This document shows, piece after piece, positions 18,658 through 27,261 of a stretch of DNA of 64,000 nt (position 1 is its first letter; each line of letters starts with the position of its first letter). This DNA comes from Algibacillus agarilyticus. Lineage in GTDB: Bacteria > Pseudomonadota > Gammaproteobacteria > Enterobacterales > Alteromonadaceae. The notes beneath the pieces are model-generated. The model ran no database searches, was not told the DNA's origin, and was given only the letters and a program-made list of their open reading frames with translations. The stretch spans positions 310,001 through 374,000 of the forward strand of contig NZ_QMED01000001.1 in assembly GCF_003286125.1 (NCBI RefSeq). Direction: 5' to 3'. A program made the position numbers and the translations under genes.

Positions 18658-21369
18658 TTAAGTATTTTTAACGGTTAAATGAGCAGATAACACACTGGCA
18701 ATATCAGCCCGTTGAATAGGCTTAGCGATATAATCATTCATTCCGGCGGCGTAACCCGCGTCAATATCTTGCTTCATCACATTGGCTGACAAACCACAAA
18801 TGGGTAAATCAAGGAAACCTTGCTCTCGAAGTGTTTTAGTGGCTGTGTAGCCATCCATCACCGGCATCTGAATATCCATAAAAATCAAATCATAATCAGG
18901 ATTATTTTTAACCTTCGTCACCGCTTGCTTGCCATCTTCGGCGATATCACATGCCACCCCAAAACTTTTAAGAATTTCACTCGCGACCATTTGATTTACA
19001 AAGTTGTCTTCAACTAATAAAACTTGGCCAATAAAATGTAAATCGACTTCACTTGGTTTATCTTCAAGTACCTCTTCTACTTGCACGATGGCAGCATCAG
19101 ACAGCTCATCGATAAAATCAACATATTGGTGATAAGTAAAAGGATGGGTAAGAAAATGTAACCCCTCCCTTGCTTCAATATACTCTAAATAATTACGTGA
19201 AGAAGAATAAGCGATAACGCCTAGTTTACATTCGCCAGCCAAATTTAAACTAACATCGGTAAGCCTGAGTTTTAATTCTTTATAACTTTGAATATCAACC
19301 ACCACAAAGTCAGCAAGTAATGCCTCGGTTATCCAACTCGGGTCAAATGATTCTATTGATTGATATTTAACATCATCTGCGATGGCTTTACTGTATTGCA
19401 TAATATCGCTATTTTCATGCGCCGAATAACAAACAATCTTATTAGCTTTATGATGAGAAGGTTCAGTAGCCTGTTCGTTCAACGAAAGTGGGATCCGCAT
19501 TGTAAAAGCACTCCCACGGTTAACATTCGATTCAACATCGAGTCTGCCACCCATGAGTTTTAATAACTGTTGAACAATAGATAGCCCTAAACCGGTACCG
19601 CCGTACTGACGACTAGTCGAGCCATCAGCTTGCGTAAACGGTTCAAATATTTTATTAAGCTGCTCAGCATCCATACCGATACCACTATCAATAACCCTAA
19701 AGATAAATTCACCAGCCGAGCCGCTAGCAGTATCATAACTCACCTCAATTTTCACATTACCGATATTGGTAAATTTGACCGCATTATTACAAATATTAAG
19801 CAAAACTTGCGTTAAACGAAGTGGATCACCCATTAAATGAACGGGCATATTAGGCTGCATCACCAATAATACATTGAGGTTTTTTTCTTGGGCTCGAATA
19901 AGCACCGCAGACAATAAGTTCTCTAATACTTCATTTAGCGAAAAAGGCACGGACTCTATGCTCATTTTCCCGGCTTCAATTTTAGAGAAATCTAAAATAT
20001 CATTAATCACTCCCATCAATACTTGACTAGAATAAGCCACTTTAGATAAATACTCTTGCTGCTTCGGGGATAACTCTGTTTTTAACGCCAGCTCAACTAA
20101 ACCGATAATTCCATTCATTGGGGTTCTAATTTCGTGGCTCATATTAGCTAAAAACATACTTTTTGAGTGTGTCGCGGCTTCTGCTTTTATCTTTGACTGT
20201 TTTAGCTCTTTATTCAGCGAAATTTGCTCTTTATTTAATCTTTGAGCATGTAATAACAAATCTTGCGTTTGCTGATTTTTCTGACTAAAAATATGAGCGG
20301 CTTGAGCTAATTGTCCTACCTCATCTTGACGAGTCAAACTCGGAATTTCAGTGATTTTTTGATCACTTGATAATTGTGCAAACACATTAGTTAATTGATT
20401 AATTGGTAAAATAACGCGCTTAAGCAAAAATAAAGCGGTAATAATGATCAAAGCCACTGAAATTGTAGAGATTAGCCCAGCCTGAAAACGTGCATCACTG
20501 ATACTTTTTTCAACCGATGATTGCGTGTTTTCGAATTCGAGTGTGACTAATTCATTTAATTTACGCGTCGCATATAAAAATTCATTTGCAGAGCCTGCCA
20601 TCACCACATTAACTAAAAAAATATAACCGCGGGTAATTTGGGTCAGTTTAGTGAAATTTTGCTGCAGTAACTTAATTTGCGCACTATATGACTTGGACTG
20701 CAACTTGGGATGTTCAGCGATTAATATTTCAAGTTCATTTAGCTGTAGAGTAAAGCTTTCAATATGTTCATAGTCAGGTGAGGATATATAACGATATACA
20801 GCATTTTGTGCACGCGCTAAATGATACACAAATTGGGTATCAACGACATGCAATTGAGGTTTAACGGCATTTGACGTTGTCAGTGTAAGGTTATCTTTAT
20901 TTCCATCAATATCTTGTAAAATAATATCAAAATGTTTTATTAAGCCATCTTCAAATAAATCGGTTTGCTGCAAGATCCCATCAATAACACCACCCAAATT
21001 ATCTCGATAATCAGCGGCATGATCACGCATTAATTGGATTAAGTCGTTGTAATTTTCTTGCTCATCACCACTAAAGGTTAATTCATCAAGCTGGTTTAAA
21101 TTACTATTTACCGCTTTGAATAGCTCATTAATGCGTTGAATTGCGGCGGGGCTAATGGTGCGTTTATAAAGCAGTACGTTGCGTTGTAAATCAATAACAT
21201 CTCGTTCTAGTTCTCTAACACGTTCTTTTTTCTGAACCACATTCGTTGTTAAAGCAAAACCGTTAACAAAGACTTGATGACTATAATGATTAAAAAACGA
21301 ACCAGCCCCCAACAATACAATGAGAGCAGTAACAGCAAATAATAACTGAAATTTTAACGACTTAAGCAT
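18658..21369 (-). CDS. hybrid sensor histidine kinase (periplasmic sensor, HAMP, HisKA, HATPase, degenerate REC, REC)
   Basis: 903 residues from ATG 21369; an in-frame TTG nine codons upstream is less likely. Order: membrane segment at about 5-25, a helical periplasmic region to about 295, membrane segment at about 297-317, HAMP to about 375, a coiled coil, HisKA with His412 ([11 protein letters not shown]), HATPase with G boxes ([15 protein letters not shown]), a REC-like domain with unusual residues (FVVVDIQSY) and a final REC with Asp832 ([11 protein letters not shown]). There is no Hpt domain, so a separate phosphotransfer protein is needed. It follows a PotD-like binding protein gene and a 37-codon ORF that overlaps its start. 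This context suggests that the binding protein presents a ligand to this kinase, as TorT does for TorS. Confidence 0.9.
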   Translation of the reverse strand: MLKSLKFQLLFAVTALIVLLGAGSFFNHYSHQVFVNGFALTTNVVQKKERVRELERDVIDLQRNVLLYKRTISPAAIQRINELFKAVNSNLNQLDELTFSGDEQENYNDLIQLMRDHAADYRDNLGGVIDGILQQTDLFEDGLIKHFDIILQDIDGNKDNLTLTTSNAVKPQLHVVDTQFVYHLARAQNAVYRYISSPDYEHIESFTLQLNELEILIAEHPKLQSKSYSAQIKLLQQNFTKLTQITRGYIFLVNVVMAGSANEFLYATRKLNELVTLEFENTQSSVEKSISDARFQAGLISTISVALIIITALFLLKRVILPINQLTNVFAQLSSDQKITEIPSLTRQDEVGQLAQAAHIFSQKNQQTQDLLLHAQRLNKEQISLNKELKQSKIKAEAATHSKSMFLANMSHEIRTPMNGIIGLVELALKTELSPKQQEYLSKVAYSSQVLMGVINDILDFSKIEAGKMSIESVPFSLNEVLENLLSAVLIRAQEKNLNVLLVMQPNMPVHLMGDPLRLTQVLLNICNNAVKFTNIGNVKIEVSYDTASGSAGEFIFRVIDSGIGMDAEQLNKIFEPFTQADGSTSRQYGGTGLGLSIVQQLLKLMGGRLDVESNVNRGSAFTMRIPLSLNEQATEPSHHKANKIVCYSAHENSDIMQYSKAIADDVKYQSIESFDPSWITEALLADFVVVDIQSYKELKLRLTDVSLNLAGECKLGVIAYSSSRNYLEYIEAREGLHFLTHPFTYHQYVDFIDELSDAAIVQVEEVLEDKPSEVDLHFIGQVLLVEDNFVNQMVASEILKSFGVACDIAEDGKQAVTKVKNNPDYDLIFMDIQMPVMDGYTATKTLREQGFLDLPICGLSANVMKQDIDAGYAAGMNDYIAKPIQRADIASVLSAHLTVKNT

Positions 21370-21475
21370 GCTGTTGATCCACAAGCAAAATATCAAACGG
21401 CCAAAAAGAAACCGTCACATCCGTTAACGTTAATGATTCAACTGAACCCGTTTTACGCTTTATTTTTTTTATCAT
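21362..21475 (-). CDS. 37-codon ORF linking the binding-protein and kinase genes
   Basis: The ATG at 21475 overlaps the TGA of the binding-protein gene (ATGA). The TAA at 21362-21364 lies just inside the kinase gene, overlapping its ATG at 21369 by 8 bp. The product would be 37 residues: a Lys-rich start ([10 protein letters not shown]), a hydrophobic patch with Trp and Phe ([13 protein letters not shown]) and the end DQQHA. There is no separate ribosome binding site, so translation would rely on coupling. It could be a real microprotein, a coupling device, or chance. No family is recognised. Confidence 0.4.
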   Translation of the reverse strand: MIKKIKRKTGSVESLTLTDVTVSFWPFDILLVDQQHA

Positions 21476-22791
21476 GAACTAATAAACTCATACCACTTTT
21501 GCAAACTATATTCGTAGGTCGGCATCACTGTATTCCAAACCGCTACATTGTTAAACCGATTAACATAGCTACCGCCGGTTCTTACCTCACCTTTATGTAC
21601 GGATATTTTACCATCTGTACCTCTTAAATCTCTTGACGCTGGCTTGCCATCATACCAATACTCCCACTCCTCGACCGATAAATGCGATTTAGACCGTTCT
21701 GGGTTTGAGATGTAATAACCTTGACGCGCAATAAAAGCGCCCGGCCAACCTGATAACCACCAATTCATATATTCATAAGCGGCATCTTTTTGTTTTCCTT
21801 GGGTGGCAGATGATAAACACATAACGCCGTGCCAACCTCGGTAACCTTCTTTAGGTGCTGCATAAGTGACAGGAACGTTTTCACCATTTAACGCAGCAAC
21901 GGCGGGGGAAAACATACTTTCAATAACAACACGCTCATTCCGCATGTAACGAACAGATTCAGGCACTGAAGACCAAAAACCACTAAAGTGCCCCGACTTT
22001 TTATATTCCCCTAAAATATTGAATAATTGATCAACTTCTGCTTTGCTCATATTACCAATATCAACAAAAGTCATTAACCCTTGTGCTTGAGCGGCCAGAG
22101 CGAGATCAAAGATACCAATCGTTGGCGCATTAACGATTGCCACTTTTCCTTGGTATTTTTTATCTAATAACCAACCCCAACTTTCAGTCTCAAAAGGGAT
22201 ACCTTTGGGAATAACACGAGTGTTGTAACCAAATGAATCCACATTATGTACATAAGGTAAAAAGCTTAATTTTTCAGTATGCGTTGAGCCTAATGAACCA
22301 TCCGCTTGCACATGTAAAAGCTTATAAGGGGCATCTCCGGCACCAATTTTGGCCTCAGGCGATATTTTCCCTGTTTTGGTCAAATTGTTTATTTCATCCC
22401 AATATAACAAGCGACGTTTATCAATTGGCTGAATAGCGCCAGAGCTCCATAACACATTAATGCTATTCGACCATTGCTCGTACAAATCAAACGATTTCGG
22501 TTGCATTGACGCTTTTTGTAAAACAGCAGCACTACCTTTAGCTTCAAATTCAAGCTCAATGCCTAAATCTTGCATTGCCCTTAAACGCAACTCTTCTTGC
22601 AAGGTGACATGTGTGCCTAAAATTCTTAACTTTGTTTTTTGCCGAGCAAATACATAGGGCGCTTGGTTAATCAACGCACCACAAAGTAACCCTTTTGATA
22701 GATATTTTAAGGTGCTGCGTTTTTTAGCGTCAACACTCGTTGTTACCTGCGTTGTTACATGCTCTGTTAATTGATCCGTCACTTTATTCAC
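21472..22791 (-). CDS. PotD-like extracellular solute-binding protein
   Basis: 439 residues of the polyamine-type periplasmic binding family (FDLYEQW, FGYNTRVIP, YEYMNWWLSGWPGAFIARQGYY). A Lys-Arg containing signal region lies at 23-50 (KKRSTLKYL followed by a hydrophobic stretch ending YVFA), preceded by an unusually long Thr-rich leader. The KR pair only loosely resembles a Tat motif. No permease or ATPase gene is adjacent. A hybrid kinase gene follows in the same operon, so it is more likely a sensory than a transport binding protein. The comparison to NspS-MbaA and TorT-TorS is inference. Confidence 0.85.
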   Translation of the reverse strand: MNKVTDQLTEHVTTQVTTSVDAKKRSTLKYLSKGLLCGALINQAPYVFARQKTKLRILGTHVTLQEELRLRAMQDLGIELEFEAKGSAAVLQKASMQPKSFDLYEQWSNSINVLWSSGAIQPIDKRRLLYWDEINNLTKTGKISPEAKIGAGDAPYKLLHVQADGSLGSTHTEKLSFLPYVHNVDSFGYNTRVIPKGIPFETESWGWLLDKKYQGKVAIVNAPTIGIFDLALAAQAQGLMTFVDIGNMSKAEVDQLFNILGEYKKSGHFSGFWSSVPESVRYMRNERVVIESMFSPAVAALNGENVPVTYAAPKEGYRGWHGVMCLSSATQGKQKDAAYEYMNWWLSGWPGAFIARQGYYISNPERSKSHLSVEEWEYWYDGKPASRDLRGTDGKISVHKGEVRTGGSYVNRFNNVAVWNTVMPTYEYSLQKWYEFISS

Positions 22792-23029
22792 ACCATATTA
22801 CGTTTTTACTGTTGCTCAATTAAAAAATCACAGCTAAATAAACGGCATCTAACTCGGCTTATACGTCATTCATATCAATAAAGTATAGGTGGAATTATTT
22901 ATTGTGGAGAAAAAATTAAAAATAACTTAGATAACAACTTAAGTTGAAAATTTAATATTTTATAAAATTAAGCCACTATCACTTTAGCCATATTTTTTAC
23001 AATCTTAAATAAACCGAACAAGTGCAATA

Positions 23030-23158
23030 TATAGTCAAAGCGATCGGGTTTTAGGGGAAGCCGTCAAGCTTCGAGACCCCATGAGCATATGCTCTACTAT
23101 GTGATTAGGGCGAGTAAGCGCTGACAATGAACCATAAAACCTGAGCGAGAAGACTATA
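23030..23158 (+). mobile_element. family A inverted-repeat element, copy A2
   Basis: 129 bp, TATAGTCAAAGCGATCGG at the left and GAGAAGACTATA at the right, with the central palindrome GAGCATATGCTC. The two arms align imperfectly along nearly their whole length, so the element folds into one long hairpin. It lies in the 516-bp gap between the binding-protein promoter side (22791) and phhB (23308). Unlike the other three copies it is not right at a 3' end, and it points against both neighbouring genes. Apart from this element and the phhB terminator the gap shows only AT-rich sequence. Confidence 0.85.
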
Positions 23159-23262
23159 ACGTATAAACATCATGCACGCTTTTGTTACGTAATACAGTTG
23201 GCGAAAGTAGTAAGCCCAAAGAAAAAAGGATAAGAGTCGTGATAAGTGATTACCGAACAAGG

Positions 23263-23298
23263 TAAAAAGTGCAACTTCGCATTATCAAAGCTGCACTC
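23263..23298 (-). terminator. probable terminator of phhB
   Basis: On the minus strand AGTGCA...TGCACT encloses a further weak stem and is followed by TTTTTACC, about 10 bp behind the stop codon. Confidence 0.6.
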
Positions 23299-23307
23299 TA
23301 AAATAGA

Positions 23308-23700
23308 TTAAATATTAGCTAGCGCTTCTTCAAAACGTTTATTGAATATATCTTCGGTACGCCCAGCTAAAATAAAATCAGCTTCGTGTAACCCCTTTAT
23401 TTTATGTGTCCACCAGCTTACCGTAACTTGCCCCCATTCAGTCATTAAACAAGGGTGATGACCATTTATTTCTGCTAGCTCACCAATTTTTTGTGTGAAT
23501 TCTAATGCTTGTGCGAAATTTTTAAACTCGTAAACTCGGTTTAAACAGTCAACACCATCACGTGTTTTAATTTCCCAAGTAGCTAATGCAGCAAGGTACG
23601 TTTCTTTTAGTTGATCATTAATAGTGGTTGAACCCTTTTTACAAGGTTCGCAAGTAAGTGAGCATAATTGTTGTAGTTCAGCACTAGTTGGGGATTGCAT
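23308..23700 (-). CDS. phhB: pterin-4-alpha-carbinolamine dehydratase
   Basis: This enzyme dehydrates 4a-hydroxytetrahydrobiopterin, recycling the pterin cofactor of phenylalanine hydroxylase, and can act in molybdopterin or folate salvage. The 130 residues show the signature EINGHHPC (His81, His82) and the distal WWTHKIKGLHEADF with His99. No phenylalanine hydroxylase gene is adjacent. It follows the OsmC-like gene by 52 bp on the same strand and is probably cotranscribed. Confidence 0.92.
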   Translation of the reverse strand: MQSPTSAELQQLCSLTCEPCKKGSTTINDQLKETYLAALATWEIKTRDGVDCLNRVYEFKNFAQALEFTQKIGELAEINGHHPCLMTEWGQVTVSWWTHKIKGLHEADFILAGRTEDIFNKRFEEALANI

Positions 23701-23752
23701 AATAAAACTCCGTTAAAGGGGATATACAAGGTTTAGTACATAAACCTGGTGT

Positions 23753-24181
23753 TTACACATCAATAATCTCAAAACCATGGGTAATTTCAACTCCACCCGC
23801 TTGTAACATTTGCACAACAGAGCAATATTTATCGGCTGATAAAGTAACGGCTTGATTAACCGCCTTTTCAGGAATGTTTTTACCCGTAATGACAAAATTT
23901 AAATGCATATGTGTAAAAACAGCCGGCACACGGGTTGCTCGAGTCGTTTGTATATCGACCGAACAAGCGGAGATTTGTAACCTTTTCTTTTCTAATATAG
24001 ACACAACATCGACAGACGAACAACCCCCTAACCCTAAAGCGATTAGTTCCATAGGACTCGCCGCTTCACGTGGACCACTATCAGCCGAACGTCCATCCAT
24101 TAACACATCAAAGCCACTATCAGATGTACCCGTAAATTTTCGTTGGCCTTGCCATACGACTTTTGCTAATTGAGTTGACAT
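23753..24181 (-). CDS. OsmC family protein, YhfA type
   Basis: 142 residues matching the YhfA branch of the OsmC/Ohr fold. The two family cysteines are present: Cys54 in LGGCSSVDVVSIL and Cys120 in DKYCSVVQML. Ohr and OsmC proteins reduce organic hydroperoxides, but the YhfA branch has no settled substrate. It is the first gene of a unit with phhB, divergent from the PLP enzyme at 24330. Confidence 0.92.
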   Translation of the reverse strand: MSTQLAKVVWQGQRKFTGTSDSGFDVLMDGRSADSGPREAASPMELIALGLGGCSSVDVVSILEKKRLQISACSVDIQTTRATRVPAVFTHMHLNFVITGKNIPEKAVNQAVTLSADKYCSVVQMLQAGGVEITHGFEIIDV

Positions 24182-24329
24182 AAAAACCTTATAAACAGAC
24201 TATACTATTGATTAACTAAACAATTCAGTTGGTTAACTCTACTCGCGCCTATACTCATTATAAGAACAAGCGAATACAGAGAAAGTAACTCAACTGGATA
24301 AACCATCATTCGAATAGTAAGAGAATAAA

Positions 24330-25568
24330 ATGAAAGCGCAAGGATTCACAACCCAAATTGTCCATTCAGATCGTCGCTTAAATTTAGAATCAGGCGCCGT
24401 GCATCAACCTAAACATCAATCTGTGTTATTTAAATATGATGATGTGCAAGAATTAGTCGATGTTTTCCAAGGTCGCAACCCTAGCCACGCTTACGCTCGT
24501 TCATCTACGCCAAGCATGAATGCACTACAAAATTTAATTTGTAATATGGATAATGGCCTGGCCAGTGTTGTGTTTTCGACGGGAATGGCAGCAATCAGTG
24601 CCACATTATTAACGCTGCTCAAGCAAGGCGATCATATTTTAGTTAGCCATTTTTTATTTGGTAATACAAATAGCTTTATGCAACAACTAAATCAATATGG
24701 CATCGAAGTCAGTTTTGTTGATGTAACTGATAGCCAACATGTTGCTGAACACATTAAACCCAATACACGGCTTTTATTTTGTGAAACCATTGCCAACCCA
24801 GTCACTCAAGTTGCCGATGTGGTAGGCCTAACAGCATTATGTGAAGCCCATCATTTACTATTCATACTTGATACCACGATGACCCCTGCTTACTTATTCA
24901 ATGCCAAAGCACAAGGGGCTCATCTTATTACAGGCTCATTGACTAAATATATTAGTGGCCACGGAAATGCCTTAGGAGGCTGGGTAACTGACACAGGCAC
25001 ATTCGATTGGTCAACATACCCAAACATAAATGAAAGTTATAAAGGCGCAGATCCTAAGCTTTGGGCCATTACGCAAATAAAAAAGAAAGGCTTGAGAGAT
25101 ATGGGCGGTAGCATCAGTTCTGAAGCTTGTCATTTAATTTCTGTCGGGGCTGAAACATTAGCATTACGCTTAGATAGAATTTGTGCTAACGCTTTAAATT
25201 TAGCTGCATTTTTTCAACGCCACCCTAAAGTGAAAAAAGTTTATTATCCGGGACTACCTCAGCACCCGCAACATCAAAGAGCGGCTAGTTTATTTAAATA
25301 TTTTGGCGGTTTAATGAGTATTGATTTAATTGAAGAAGCCGACCCTTTTGCTTTTTTAAATTCGCTCGATTTAGTTTTAAATGCAACACATTTAGGTGAT
25401 AACCGAACCTTAGCAATACCGGTCGCTCCGACTATTTATTATGAGATGGGCGCGGCTAGACGAGCCGAAATGGGTGTAAGTGATAATATGATCCGCTTAT
25501 CAATTGGTATAGAAGATCTTGATGATCTTATTGCAGATTTTAACCAAGCACTAGATAAAATAGCGTAA
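24330..25568 (+). CDS. PLP-dependent Cys/Met metabolism enzyme (homoserine sulfhydrylase / cystathionine gamma-synthase family)
   Basis: 412 residues of the trans-sulfuration fold. PLP lysine Lys206 in SLTKYISGHG, Asp181 in ILDTTMTP, the YARSSTPS loop at 55-62 and FSTGMAAISA at 82-91 are visible. It could use an O-acyl-homoserine with sulfide or cysteine, and the exact reaction cannot be read from sequence. YARSSTP in place of the more usual Y-[ST]-R-x-x-N-P is a subgroup feature. No SAM riboswitch or MetJ box is evident in the 148-bp upstream region. Two small genes (25612, 25890) follow on the same strand. Confidence 0.85.
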   Translation: MKAQGFTTQIVHSDRRLNLESGAVHQPKHQSVLFKYDDVQELVDVFQGRNPSHAYARSSTPSMNALQNLICNMDNGLASVVFSTGMAAISATLLTLLKQGDHILVSHFLFGNTNSFMQQLNQYGIEVSFVDVTDSQHVAEHIKPNTRLLFCETIANPVTQVADVVGLTALCEAHHLLFILDTTMTPAYLFNAKAQGAHLITGSLTKYISGHGNALGGWVTDTGTFDWSTYPNINESYKGADPKLWAITQIKKKGLRDMGGSISSEACHLISVGAETLALRLDRICANALNLAAFFQRHPKVKKVYYPGLPQHPQHQRAASLFKYFGGLMSIDLIEEADPFAFLNSLDLVLNATHLGDNRTLAIPVAPTIYYEMGAARRAEMGVSDNMIRLSIGIEDLDDLIADFNQALDKIA

Positions 25569-25611
25569 ACTGATCTATTCTTAACAAAATAATACAACTA
25601 GGAAAGTAAGT

Positions 25612-25875
25612 ATGAAATTAGATGATGATATTCATAACTATTATGAAAAATTAGTCGTAGACAAATTAGTCGCAACGGGGATCTCAGATAAACATGATTC
25701 AGATTTTCTTGCTGATTTGAGTTGTTTAATCCTAAACCAACTGCAACCTAAATACATTCGTTATGAAGTCGACATGGCATTTTATTTACCACAAGCAGAA
25801 AGACAACAAATGGAAATGAATGTTAATAATGCACTTAAAAGCGCGCTGCGCTTTTTAGAAGAAAATAACACCTAA
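25612..25875 (+). CDS. ComFB-like small protein
   Basis: 87 residues resembling the late competence protein ComFB family: an N-terminal IHNYYEKLVVDKL and a central helix DFLADLSCLILNQLQPKYIRYEVD, which corresponds to the DI-AL-LN-LPPRYV pattern. The cysteines of the longer family members are missing. Its function outside Bacillus is not established. It lies 43 bp behind the PLP enzyme, with a ribosome binding site AGGAAAG before the ATG. Confidence 0.7.
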   Translation: MKLDDDIHNYYEKLVVDKLVATGISDKHDSDFLADLSCLILNQLQPKYIRYEVDMAFYLPQAERQQMEMNVNNALKSALRFLEENNT

Positions 25876-25889
25876 GGTACAACATAAAC

Positions 25890-26063
25890 GTGAGTAGTAA
25901 ACCAGACCACTTCGCTAACGCACCTTACCATGTGCGATTAGCGATTGATTTAATTATGCAGTTTGAACAAAACCAAATAGATGAGAAAGAAGCGCTTCAA
26001 GCCATTGATATAGTAAGAAACGATTTAGTGAATAAACTTAATCAAAAAGATCAGGAAAACTAA
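25890..26063 (+). CDS. rsmS: RsmS/YbaM family (DUF2496) small regulatory protein
   Basis: 57 residues starting at GTG 25890. The body NAPYHVRLAIDLIMQFEQ and NQIDEKEALQAIDIVRND aligns closely with E. coli YbaM and Pectobacterium RsmS (NAP..V.LAVDLI..LE.NQI....VL.ALDIV..D). RsmS influences the Rsm regulatory pathway in Pectobacterium, and the mechanism is open. It is the last gene of the 24330-26063 unit, 14 bp behind the ComFB-like gene. It overlaps the convergent gene at 26038 by 26 bp. Confidence 0.8.
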   Translation: MSSKPDHFANAPYHVRLAIDLIMQFEQNQIDEKEALQAIDIVRNDLVNKLNQKDQEN

Positions 26064-26739
26064 CTAGCGTATTTTCTAAGCGAAAATCAATTTGCTTTTC
26101 AACGTAAATTTTTGACATCATGCGCATTTCTCGCTCAACGGTATCAACTATAGTTGACCCACCCGCTTTATATTCATGACCGACAATAATCGGTCTTAAC
26201 ATAAAATCAGAATGGTCAAGAAGCTGTAAAACATGCTGGATTTGGTGCCAAAAAATATCGCCCATGGCAAAACCTAATAACTTAGCAATACCTAAATCAC
26301 GGTATTCTGGCATCACATAATTATGCAAAAACTCGAGTTGAATACCTAATTCAAAAGGTCTTTGGGTGCGTCCTTCTAAGTTCCATTTATCTAATAAACT
26401 GATATCCATTGCGCCATAAGCTATCGGCAATGAAGGGTCAGCAGTTGAAAATAACAATAAACGATATTCACGCAACGTAGGAGCAACCGGGTGAGGATGG
26501 CTGTATTTTAAACGCTCACTCTCTATTTCATCACTTTGCCAAATTTCTGGTGGCAATAACGCATCCGCTAAAAAATCAGGTCGGTCATGTAAAAACAAAG
26601 GCGGTAACTTACTAATTTGTGACCAATTCGGATGAGTCGATAATACAATGTCTAAATCCATTACTTCATAAAAATCGAGTAAGCTACTCATCTTTTCATC
26701 CGTTTGATGAGAAGGTAATAATTGCAAACCAGCTAACAT
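26038..26739 (-). CDS. hypothetical protein with a GNAT-like segment
   Basis: 233 residues without a firmly recognised family. The region QLEFLHNYVMPEYRDLGIAKLLGFAMGDIFW resembles motif A of GNAT acetyltransferases (V-x-PEYR-x-x-G-I-A-x-x-L), and GHEYKAGG follows. The first 100 residues, with several PP and HP pairs, look like an additional domain. No signal peptide is seen. The 3' end overlaps rsmS by 26 bp in the convergent direction. An acyltransferase role is only a suggestion. Confidence 0.6.
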   Translation of the reverse strand: MLAGLQLLPSHQTDEKMSSLLDFYEVMDLDIVLSTHPNWSQISKLPPLFLHDRPDFLADALLPPEIWQSDEIESERLKYSHPHPVAPTLREYRLLLFSTADPSLPIAYGAMDISLLDKWNLEGRTQRPFELGIQLEFLHNYVMPEYRDLGIAKLLGFAMGDIFWHQIQHVLQLLDHSDFMLRPIIVGHEYKAGGSTIVDTVEREMRMMSKIYVEKQIDFRLENTLVSFPDLFD

Positions 26740-26842
26740 ACATAATCCATCATATTATATTTATACACTAATCAAAGCTTAGTGCAGCCAGGTAAAAAAC
26801 GTTAATGGCCACCCTCGCTTTTTCTAAAAAATTAATACACCT

Positions 26843-27160
26843 TAGGGCGTGTTTATCTTTTGTGTATGCTTTTGCTGCCGTATTTGCACTATTTATATAA
26901 GGCAGAGCGATTGCGGTGTCGTTATTCTACATAAAAGAGCGATAAAGACTTTATGCTCCTGCAAAGTCACCTTACCCCACATCCATGTGGGGCAACATAG
27001 TCAAATAGTGCAAATACGCTGCTCTTTGGGTTCAATCCAAAACGTTTTGCTCTTTGTTATTGGCTTTTGACGTAGAGCCACTATGCCATCAAGCCAATGC
27101 CGCGATCAAAACGCTTTTAAATTGAACAAAATCTATACGACAAAGATAAACACGCCCTAG
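26843..27160 (+). mobile_element. family B inverted-repeat element (MITE-like), copy B1
   Basis: 318 bp with inverted ends TAGGGCGTGTTTATCTTT and AAAGATAAACACGCCCTA. Further copies lie at 36569-36888 and 50727-51002. Inside are the palindrome CCCCACATCCATGTGGGG and the phrase ATGCTCCTGCAAAGTCACC, shared by all copies. Short open frames inside recur with the element and are not genes. It fills much of the 522-bp gap between the GNAT-like gene and the hybrid kinase gene. It could derive from an insertion sequence by internal deletion. Confidence 0.8.
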
Positions 27161-27261
27161 CATTCTGCCTAATTTAAAGATCTTTTATTAAGCAAACCCG
27201 CTATACTCAAGAAACTAAAGAATTCCAAGTAATGCTCATATTTTGTGTGAAAGGCTGGTAA

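Noticed and set aside
24182-24329. Possible SAM riboswitch or MetJ box upstream of the sulfur enzyme gene
   Set aside because: No terminator-type structure and no repeated AGACGTCT-like octamers were found; the 148 bp hold only promoter-like AT-rich DNA.
26849-27070. Open frames beginning MFIFCVCFC in all three family B elements
   Set aside because: They recur only because the element recurs, lack a ribosome binding site, and one copy contains the frame in a tandemly duplicated form. They are better explained as non-coding element sequence.
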